Source: an uncultured Aggregatibacter sp.
Lineage (GTDB): Bacteria; Pseudomonadota; Gammaproteobacteria; Enterobacterales; Pasteurellaceae
Assembly: GCF_901873365.1 (NCBI RefSeq)
Contig: NZ_CABFLM010000081.1
Coordinates: forward strand, 1 to 10,424
Length of the DNA stretch: 10,424 nt
Direction of reading: 5' to 3'
Shown: positions 1 to 6,021 of the stretch, in pieces
Numbering within the stretch: the stretch's first letter is position 1
How the letters are laid out: each line of letters begins with the position of its first letter
Notes under the pieces: generated by a model
Databases searched by the model: none
What the model was told of the DNA's origin: nothing
Seen by the model: only the letters and a program-made list of their open reading frames with translations
Translations under genes and position numbers: made by a program

Positions 1-43
1 TGACAACCGAAACTCAACATATAGGACGATTATTTAACCCCTC

Positions 44-65
44 GTAGCGTGCAACTTGTTGCACG
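44..65 (+). repeat. REP-like palindrome, solitary copy
   Basis: The tetranucleotide GTAG (44-47) is followed by a perfect palindrome with 8-bp arms, CGTGCAAC-TT-GTTGCACG (48-65). A GTAG head next to a hairpin is the signature of REP elements mobilised by RAYT (REP-associated tyrosine) transposases. This copy is in the same orientation as those at 103 and 226 but lies outside the duplicated 123-bp unit. No transposase gene is present in the window, so mobility would depend on an enzyme encoded elsewhere. Confidence 0.7.
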
Positions 66-80
66 AATAATTAACCTAGA

Positions 81-326
81 TGTGTAATTCATGATTTTGT
101 TCGTAGCGTGCATCTTGATGCACGACCAAACCACGCACGGAACGTTATTTAACGCTTTCAGGCATTCATGATTTCGTGCAACAAGTTGCACGCTACGATT
201 CACTGTGTAATTCGTGATTTCGTTCGTAGCGTGCATCTTGATGCACGACCAAATTACGCAAGGAACGTTATTTAACGCTTTCAGGTATTCATGGTTTCGT
301 GCAACAAGTTGCACGCTACAATTCAC
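81..326. repeat. Two tandem 123-bp units, each holding an inverted REP pair (BIME-like)
   Basis: Unit A is 81-203 and unit B is 204-326; they differ at about 8 of 123 positions and the palindromes are unchanged. Each unit has a plus-strand GTAG hairpin with CGTGCATC/GATGCACG arms (103-124 and 226-247). About 50 bp later comes a minus-strand GTAG hairpin with CGTGCAAC/GTTGCACG arms (175-196 and 298-319). The two hairpin types differ by a paired A-to-T and T-to-A change, so both remain perfect palindromes. Inverted REP pairs repeated in tandem match the architecture called BIMEs. The block lies just downstream of hsdR. An open frame running through it on the minus strand simply translates the repeat. 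Confidence 0.75.
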
Positions 327-363
327 TAAAATAGTGATATGAAAATAAACACGGTTACCGGTT

Positions 364-390
364 TTCACAAGCCCTTGAGGGGCTTGTGAA
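364..390 (-). terminator. Hairpin downstream of hsdR, possible terminator
   Basis: An 11-bp perfect inverted repeat (TTCACAAGCCC at 364-374 with GGGCTTGTGAA at 380-390) closes a 5-nt loop and starts about 10 bp past the hsdR stop. The stem is strong, but read on the minus strand it is followed by AAAACC rather than a T run. It could be a mRNA-stabilising hairpin or a Rho-linked end rather than a canonical intrinsic terminator. A second small hairpin (TCACTA-AAA-TAGTGA, 323-337) lies further downstream. Confidence 0.4.
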
Positions 391-400
391 GTATAGCCCC

Positions 401-3400
401 TTATTGGGCTAATTCTTCTGCAATTTCCTCCGCTTGCTTAATCACATAGCTTACGGCTTCTTCTTGTTTATCCGGTGGATATTTGTAGCGTTGCAAGGCG
501 CGTTTCACGAGAATGCGCATTTTGGCACGAACGCCTTCTTTGTATTGCCAGTCAATCGTAACTGAGCGTTTTAATGTATCAGTAATTTCTTTGGCTAGTT
601 TGGAAAGCACTTCATCGCCCATCAGTTCCCGAGCGCTTTGGTTTTGAGCCAGTGCCTCATAGAATGTCAGTTCTTCTTTTTTTAAGCCTAATTTTTCACC
701 CAATGCTAAACGGGCTTGGAAATCTTGGCTCATTTTGAAGAGCTCATCCAAAATTTCTACCACGCTTAAATTGTGGTTATGGTATTGGTTTAAGGCTTCT
801 TTTAAACGCTGTTCAAAGTCTTTTTGCAAGGTGAGGTTCGCGCCTGATTTGGCTTTGATTTCACTCGCTAAATAACGCTCCATCGCGCTGACCCATAAAT
901 TCTTCGTCGGGCTGTTTTTGATGGTTTGTAAAAACTCTTCGGAAAGCAAACTGATTTGTGGCTGCGGTTTTTCCAGCAGATCAAATAAATCAATCACACC
1001 TTCGGAATAGACGGCTTGATTGACCAATTTTTTCAATAAAATCTGTCTTTCATTTGTGCCTGAACCGTTTTGTTCACGCTTAGTGAGAATAGCGCGTACG
1101 GCATCATAAAAGGCGATTTCTTGGTTGTATGGCTCAACTTCCGCTAAGGCACCACACAGCATATAGCCTTTTTTCACTAATCCCGCTACTTTCAAAAAGG
1201 CTTTTTTGCGTGGCTCGGCTTCTTTTTTATTAAACCAATGTTGCTCGTGCGCTTTGCCATCAAAAGGCAATTGATCGAGACTTAAAATATGGTTGGCGGC
1301 AAAACGAATCGCCATCAGTAATTCATGGGGTTCGTCTTTCTCTAAGGTGGCTTGAACATCAAACGTTTTCCCTTCAACCGGCGTTGCAAACAGGCTACGG
1401 ACGAACTCTAAATGCTCTTTCATTTTAAAGAACACATCAATCACACTATCCGTCAGCTTGCCCTTGCCTTGTGAATTGGTGTATTGCCGGGTGGCTTTTT
1501 TGAGCTCGTCAGCAATGCCTACATAATCCACAATCAAGCCGCCATTTTCTCGGCTTTTATTACGGAATACACGGTTTACTCGGGCAATCGCCTGCATCAG
1601 GTTATGCCCCTGCATCGGCTTGTCGATATACATCGTATTACAGCAAGGCGCATCAAAGCCCGTCAGCCACATATCGCGCACAATCACCACTTTCAGCGAA
1701 TCGTTCGGGTCTTTAAAACGGCGTTCCAGCGTTTGTTTTTCCTGTTTACTGTAAACGTGTTTCTGCATTTCCGGCGCATCGGAAGCAGAACCCGTCATCA
1801 CAATTTTAATCGTCCCTTCGTTGATATTGTCCGAATGCCATTCAGGGCGCAGTTTGATGATTTCATTGTATAAGTCCACGCAAATTTGACGGCTGGAAAC
1901 CACCATCATCGCTTTGCTGTCGACGACTTCATTGCGTTTGGCAAAATGCTGCACAAAATCCGCGGCTAAATCGGCAAGGCGGGCTTGCGAACCCAGTAAC
2001 TTTTCTTGTAAACGCAGGACAGGGGATTGCTCCTCTTCCAGCAAATCATCAATTTCTTTGAATAACTCATCGTGTTCTTTTTCGTTTAAGCGGATTTGGC
2101 GTGCTTCATATACAATCGGCACGGTGGCGCCATCTTCCACTGCATCTCGTAAATCGTAAACAGATACATAACGCCCGAACACATCTTGCGTGTCCTTATC
2201 TTCTAGGCTAATAGGCGTACCGGTAAAACCGATAAACGAAGCATTAGGTAGCGCATCGCGCAAATGACGGGCGTAGCCTGCTTGAAATTTGCCGTTATGC
2301 AATTTTTGCGTAAAGCCATATTGGCTACGGTGTGCCTCATCGCTGATCACAATAATATTGCTACGCTCATTTAAAACAGGGAAGCGGCTTTCTTCCTCAT
2401 TTAGGGCAAATTTCTGAATTGTCGTAAAAAACACGCCGCCGACTTCATTTTGCGCGAGCAGTTGGCGCAGTTGATCGCGGTCTTCCACTTGTTGTGGCGT
2501 TTGTTTGATTAAATCTTTTCCGGAAGAAAAAGTTTGGAAAAGCTGACCGTCCAAATCATTGCGGTCGGTGACCACCACAATAGTGGGATTTTTCAATTCA
2601 GGCTGTGCAAGCAGTTTGCCGGCATAAAACAACATGGAAATCGATTTACCCGAACCTTGCGTATGCCACATCACGCCAATGCGGCGGTCGCCTTTTTCGG
2701 AAGTCGCAAAAATAGTGGAATGCACTGCTTCATTCACGCCGTAATATTGATGGTATGCTGCGATTTTTTTAATGGTTTTGCCGCTGGAATCCCGCTCAAA
2801 TAAGACGAAATAGCGGATATAGTCCAATAAATGCTCGGGCTGCATTAAGCCATTGAGCAGGCTTTGCAATTCGTCCTCAAAATATAAGCGCGCGCTTTGA
2901 TTTTTTTCATCCACCACTTTCCACGGCGTAAAGCGTTGGAAATCTGCCGAAAGCGAGCCCAAACGTGCAGCAATGCCGTCTGAAATAATCAAGGTTTGGT
3001 TGTAAACAAACAGCTCGGCAATTTCATCTTTATAGGTTTCAAACTGATTAAATGCCTGCAATAAATCCGCCGATTCACGCAACGGATTTTTCAGCTCAAA
3101 TACCACCAAGGGCAGACCATTTACAAAGCCGATAATATCAGGAATCCGCTTGCCCCCTTTACGGCTGCGGATTTCCAATTGATTGACGGCAACAAAGCGG
3201 TTGTTCTCCCTATGCTCAAAATCCACCAAGCGCGCCATCTCGATTTTCTGCTCACCGTTAGCTTGATATTCCACCCGTACACCATCACGCAACAGTTTAT
3301 AAAACGCCTGATTACGCACCACCAAGTCGCCAATATCGTTTTTTGTCGCCGATTTCACCACCGAATCCACCGCACTTTCAGGCAGCTGCGGATTAAGTTT

Positions 3401-3562
3401 ACGCACCGCCTCACGCAGCTGCTCAATAAAGACTACGCCGCTCAAATCGCCACGGGCAAATTCGCCTTCATGAACAGGCAAGTCTTTACCGTAGCGATAT
3501 TCCCAACCGAGGGATTGCAGGCGTTGAAGAGTGAGTTGTTCGATGTCGTTTTCGTTGAGCAT
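401..3562 (-). CDS. hsdR: Type I restriction enzyme, HsdR subunit (HindI-like)
   Basis: This is the restriction subunit of a type I R-M enzyme. With HsdM2-HsdS it translocates DNA using ATP and cuts at a distance from unmethylated target sites. The 1053-residue protein has the family's full length. An N-terminal PD-(D/E)xK nuclease shows P141-D142, the E156-L-K158 dyad and a QxxxY motif (Q173, Y177). The helicase motor follows, with Walker A TQGSGKS (301-307), DEAH (408-411), TGTP (447-450) and the motif VI segment QAIARVNR (657-664). The last roughly 290 residues match in character the DUF3387 C-terminal region of HindI-type HsdR proteins. The ATG start has AAGGAA upstream at good spacing. 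No frameshift is seen. It is last in the locus, 308 bp beyond fic with a repeat pair between, so it may have its own promoter. Without functional HsdM it should not cut DNA. Confidence 0.96.
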   Translation of the reverse strand: MLNENDIEQLTLQRLQSLGWEYRYGKDLPVHEGEFARGDLSGVVFIEQLREAVRKLNPQLPESAVDSVVKSATKNDIGDLVVRNQAFYKLLRDGVRVEYQANGEQKIEMARLVDFEHRENNRFVAVNQLEIRSRKGGKRIPDIIGFVNGLPLVVFELKNPLRESADLLQAFNQFETYKDEIAELFVYNQTLIISDGIAARLGSLSADFQRFTPWKVVDEKNQSARLYFEDELQSLLNGLMQPEHLLDYIRYFVLFERDSSGKTIKKIAAYHQYYGVNEAVHSTIFATSEKGDRRIGVMWHTQGSGKSISMLFYAGKLLAQPELKNPTIVVVTDRNDLDGQLFQTFSSGKDLIKQTPQQVEDRDQLRQLLAQNEVGGVFFTTIQKFALNEEESRFPVLNERSNIIVISDEAHRSQYGFTQKLHNGKFQAGYARHLRDALPNASFIGFTGTPISLEDKDTQDVFGRYVSVYDLRDAVEDGATVPIVYEARQIRLNEKEHDELFKEIDDLLEEEQSPVLRLQEKLLGSQARLADLAADFVQHFAKRNEVVDSKAMMVVSSRQICVDLYNEIIKLRPEWHSDNINEGTIKIVMTGSASDAPEMQKHVYSKQEKQTLERRFKDPNDSLKVVIVRDMWLTGFDAPCCNTMYIDKPMQGHNLMQAIARVNRVFRNKSRENGGLIVDYVGIADELKKATRQYTNSQGKGKLTDSVIDVFFKMKEHLEFVRSLFATPVEGKTFDVQATLEKDEPHELLMAIRFAANHILSLDQLPFDGKAHEQHWFNKKEAEPRKKAFLKVAGLVKKGYMLCGALAEVEPYNQEIAFYDAVRAILTKREQNGSGTNERQILLKKLVNQAVYSEGVIDLFDLLEKPQPQISLLSEEFLQTIKNSPTKNLWVSAMERYLASEIKAKSGANLTLQKDFEQRLKEALNQYHNHNLSVVEILDELFKMSQDFQARLALGEKLGLKKEELTFYEALAQNQSARELMGDEVLSKLAKEITDTLKRSVTIDWQYKEGVRAKMRILVKRALQRYKYPPDKQEEAVSYVIKQAEEIAEELAQ

Positions 3563-3629
3563 GATGTGTTCCTTTTGTGTATTTGCTGTCTTTGGGGAGC
3601 TAATGGATTAATTTCTTCGTTTATGGATA

Positions 3630-3809
3630 CTGCCAAATCTCCCCTAACCCCTCTTTGCTAAAGAGGGGGATTCCTTTAGTTTATTTAGAGTAACTGGCTT
3701 ATGACTAACTTGATCTGTATTCACGGTCTTAAAGTAGAAAGCTAAAATTCAAATTGCCCTCGATCCAATCCCCCTCTTTAGCAAAGAGGGGTTAGGGGAG
3801 ATTTGGCAG
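3630..3809. repeat. Perfect 43-bp inverted repeat pair around a 94-bp core
   Basis: The left copy (3630-3672) and right copy (3767-3809) are exact reverse complements, 43 of 43 positions. Each copy contains its own palindrome, CCTCTTTGCTAAAGAGG, so each can fold alone or pair with the other. The 94-bp core holds no gene. The arrangement resembles a MITE or a pair of dispersed intergenic repeats; no target-site duplication is evident at the outer edges (GATA on the left, AAGT on the right). It fills most of the 308-bp gap between fic and hsdR. The right copy extends with a few mismatches to 3825 when compared with the copy at 5337-5395. Confidence 0.75.
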
Positions 3810-3839
3810 AAGTGAAATCAGCCTTATGGCTTATGAGTC

Positions 3840-3866
3840 CTTGTAAGGGGGCTTTAACCCTCCAAG
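3840..3866. terminator. Imperfect hairpin after fic
   Basis: CTTG..AGGG (3840-3849) can pair with CCCT.CAAG (3858-3866) across a short loop, beginning 5 bp beyond the fic stop codon. The T run (TTTT, 3867-3870) lies on the plus-strand side, so as an intrinsic terminator it would act on plus-strand transcripts. For fic on the minus strand it offers only a stem. This is a weak call. Confidence 0.3.
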
Positions 3867-3870
3867 TTTT

Positions 3871-4977
3871 CTACGGCACGATTTCGTAATACAGGCTTCG
3901 TCCGCCGCCACTTGCACGCAAAATATTTTTTGCAACTAAATCCGTGAGATCGCGCAGTGCCGTATCGCGCGAAACTTTCGTTAATGCGGCATATTTTTTA
4001 TTGGTTAAATTGCCTTCAAAATCATCCAATAAACGATTTAATACCTTGCGTTGGCGTTCGTTTAAGTCGAATTTTCGCCATTTTTGCCAATAACGATGTT
4101 TGGCTAACACCTGATCTAAGGTCTCTTGGGTAGCATGCATTGCCTCAATCATATTTTGAATGAACCATGCAATCCACGTTGTTATGTTTGTGAAGCCTTT
4201 TTGCGTGTTTTCTAAAATCTCATAATAATCCGACCGCACTTTTTGAATTTGTGCGGAAAGACTATAAAAACGCGGAGCGTTTTTTTCTGTTTTTGCCAGT
4301 AAAAAATCCGCAATCGCACGGGCAATACGTCCATTGCCATCTTCAAAAGGATGTAACGTCAAAAACCACAAATGGGCAATCGCCACTTTAATAAAGGGAT
4401 CACCTTTTTCTTCGCGATTAATCCAAGCTAAAAAACGTTGCATTTCAACGTCTAGTGTTTCTGCCGGTGGCGCTTCAAAATGGATTTTTGGCTTTCCCAT
4501 GTTGCCGGAAATCACCTGCATTGCGCCCTGTTTGTCATCGCGCAATGCCGCAACGTTAATTTTCGACATTCCGCTATAACCGGTCGGAAAAAGCGCAGCG
4601 TGCCATGCAAATAAGCGTTCTAACGTCAAGGGCGTATCTACATTGGTTGTGGCATCGAGGGTCATTTCGACGACGCCTTCAACGGCGCGATCCACCGGCA
4701 ACAAACCGCCGATTTCAACGCCAAGACGACGCGCAAGGGAAGAACGCACTGATTGAGGATTCAGCCATTCCCCTTCAATTTCACTGCTTTTGACGATGCT
4801 ATACGTCAGCGATTGCAGACCCAGTTGTGCTAATTCCTCAAAGCCAATATCCCATAAACGACCAAATAGTCGTCCTTGCTGATAGTGCGCTTGATTGAGC
4901 AAGGGCAGTAATGCGGTTAAATCATAATTCCATGTTGTCCAATTTTTCTGTTGCCAAATATATTTCTCATTCATCAT
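3871..4977 (-). CDS. Fic-family protein adenylyltransferase, class II, with C-terminal winged helix
   Basis: Fic domains usually transfer AMP from ATP to a hydroxyl group on a target protein. The 368-residue protein has the complete catalytic motif HPFEDGNGRIAR at 209-220 (catalytic H209, anion-binding G214-N215-G216, R217). Upstream, S64-S-E-I-E68-G69 fits the (S/T)xxxE(G/N) inhibitory helix of class II Fic proteins, in which the Glu blocks productive ATP binding; no separate antitoxin is therefore expected. The N-terminus (about 5-85) resembles the DUF4172 domain paired with Fic. The last roughly 65 residues look like a winged helix-turn-helix, so DNA binding or autoregulation is possible. 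AGAAGGGG lies 10 bp before the ATG; Met2 is an alternative start. The gene sits between hsdS and hsdR on the same strand, suggesting a defence-related or backup toxin role, which is inference. Its target is unknown. Confidence 0.92.
   Translation of the reverse strand: MMNEKYIWQQKNWTTWNYDLTALLPLLNQAHYQQGRLFGRLWDIGFEELAQLGLQSLTYSIVKSSEIEGEWLNPQSVRSSLARRLGVEIGGLLPVDRAVEGVVEMTLDATTNVDTPLTLERLFAWHAALFPTGYSGMSKINVAALRDDKQGAMQVISGNMGKPKIHFEAPPAETLDVEMQRFLAWINREEKGDPFIKVAIAHLWFLTLHPFEDGNGRIARAIADFLLAKTEKNAPRFYSLSAQIQKVRSDYYEILENTQKGFTNITTWIAWFIQNMIEAMHATQETLDQVLAKHRYWQKWRKFDLNERQRKVLNRLLDDFEGNLTNKKYAALTKVSRDTALRDLTDLVAKNILRASGGGRSLYYEIVP
4233..4241 (-). other. Haemophilus-type DNA uptake sequence in fic
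   Basis: This is a perfect minus-strand copy of the 9-bp uptake core AAGTGCGGT (read as ACCGCACTT on the plus strand), followed by a T-rich stretch as in genuine uptake sites. Its presence inside fic suggests the gene has resided in, or been adapted to, a Hin-type Pasteurellaceae genome. Confidence 0.8.
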
Positions 4978-4996
4978 ACAGCGATTACCCCTTCTA

Positions 4997-5030
4997 TTTG
5001 CCTTAAAATATAAGGCGAATACTAAGGCGA
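4997..5030 (-). promoter_or_regulatory. Palindrome and repeated half-sites upstream of fic, possible operator
   Basis: GCCTTA-AAATA-TAAGGC (5000-5016) is a perfect 6-bp inverted repeat; TT/AA pairs outside it extend the symmetry to 4997-5019 with one mismatch. The right half-site TAAGGCGA recurs at 5023-5030, 12 bp on. The loop holds TATATT on the minus strand (5007-5012), a plausible -10 box, but no good -35 is seen at the expected distance. The site ends about 20 bp before the fic start. The winged-helix tail of Fic is one possible ligand; that is inference. Confidence 0.4.
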
Positions 5031-5096
5031 TTTGACGGATTTGTCTATGGTGATGTTTTTATTGAGCATTATAGATTCCTGAGCGTGTTTGGCTTT

Positions 5097-5395
5097 AAAT
5101 CTCCCCTAACCCCTCTTTACGAAAGAGGGGAATGGTATTGAGCGTCGTTTTAGTTTAGGTGTTTTTCATGAATAATTTTTCTGTTAATTCGACCGCTTGC
5201 AGTCAACAAACCTCCCAAATAATCCCCCTCTTTAGCAAAGAGGGGAATGGTATTGAGCGTAGTGTTAGTTTAGGTGTTTTTTATGAGTAATTTTGCTGTT
5301 AATCCGACCGCTTGCAGCTAACAAACCTTCCTAAATAATCCCCCTCTTTAGCAAAGAGGGGATAGGGGAGATTTGGCAGATTTCAAATCAGCCTT
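5097..5395. repeat. Repeat array: two ~115-bp tandem units bounded by inverted copies of the 42-bp element
   Basis: The left boundary (5097-5130) is a 34-bp version of the element found at 3631-3672. The right boundary (5337-5378) is in the opposite orientation and matches 3767-3808 at 41 of 42 positions. Between them two units, 5131-5245 and 5246-5361, are similar across their length and both end in the AATCCCCCTCTTTAGC palindrome segment (copies at 5221 and 5337). Similarity of the right boundary to the fic-hsdR copy continues to 5395 (about 55 of 59 positions), reaching into the last codons of the upstream gene. The 5031-5096 stretch next to the array shows nothing recognisable. Confidence 0.75.
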
Positions 5396-6020
5396 GTAAT
5401 TTATATTCCAAATCAAGAGAATCATAGAATTTTAGAAATTCATCTTTTAGGTATTGGTATTTTTCATTAAAAAATGGAGCATTGTTCCCTAATCCATTTT
5501 CAGAAACAACATCAGAAAGAATTTCTCTCAAATTATATTTTTGTATAAATTGATTGATAATTTCATTAAATTTAGGAGATACATGGATTAGTTGATAATC
5601 TGAAGGATTTCCTGATAAATTGTTTTCTGTCATGAGTTGCAATTTCTTTTCTAGTTTTTTGTTTTGTAAAATAAAAGAACAAGCTTGAGAAAAATTAGCT
5701 AATGTAGAAGTGGGTGAGAATTTTTTAACACTAAATGAATTTTGTTTCTCATCATCTTGAATATATAAGGAATAGTTTTGGGGATAATCTGGAGATTTTG
5801 AAACAAAGAAACGGCAATTCCTTATATCATAATTATTAATAAAAAATTCTTTTGAAGGATGATAATCCTCAAGGTAATCTTGCAAGTCAGCAATATAATC
5901 AGGATTAGATATATATCTTTCAGTTTTATGCTCGTCTCGAATTTTTTGTAGCCTATTCTTAAGGAGTTTTTGAGTTGTATAATATACATCTCTAGTTTTT
6001 AAATAATATGTTTTTGACAT
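5388..6020 (-). CDS. DUF3223/DCL-like protein encoded directly after hsdS
   Basis: The function is unknown. Residues 5-102 fit the pattern of the DUF3223 (DCL) domain: an N-terminal K-(T/S)-R-x-x-Y helix, an acidic segment ending in a conserved HP (54-55), FFV (71-73) and FSVKKF (96-101). This is family recognition by eye and is moderate. Plant DCL acts in chloroplast rRNA processing, but the bacterial role is not established. Residues 110-210 match nothing I know and contain lysine-rich helices. There is no signal peptide or membrane segment. An ATG at 6029 lies inside hsdS and overlaps its stop by 8 bp. I prefer the ATG at 6020 (210 residues) because ACAGGA is 8 bp upstream of it. Either choice implies translational coupling to hsdS. 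The coding DNA is visibly AT-rich, like the adjacent hsdS recognition domain. The stop codon and the last Gly fall within repeat sequence. Confidence 0.8.
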   Translation of the reverse strand: MSKTYYLKTRDVYYTTQKLLKNRLQKIRDEHKTERYISNPDYIADLQDYLEDYHPSKEFFINNYDIRNCRFFVSKSPDYPQNYSLYIQDDEKQNSFSVKKFSPTSTLANFSQACSFILQNKKLEKKLQLMTENNLSGNPSDYQLIHVSPKFNEIINQFIQKYNLREILSDVVSENGLGNNAPFFNEKYQYLKDEFLKFYDSLDLEYKLQG

Positions 6021-6021
6021 T

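Noticed and set aside
44..326. CRISPR array
   Set aside because: The repeats are palindromic, occur in both orientations with irregular spacing, and the spacers themselves are duplicated; there are no cas genes.
30..368. 112-residue minus-strand open frame downstream of hsdR
   Set aside because: It translates the tandem REP units, so the peptide itself repeats. There is no RBS, no protein family resemblance, and the sequence is explained by the palindromes.
3179..3661. 160-residue plus-strand open frame across the hsdR 5' end
   Set aside because: Antisense to the HsdR nuclease domain and running into the intergenic repeat; no family resemblance.
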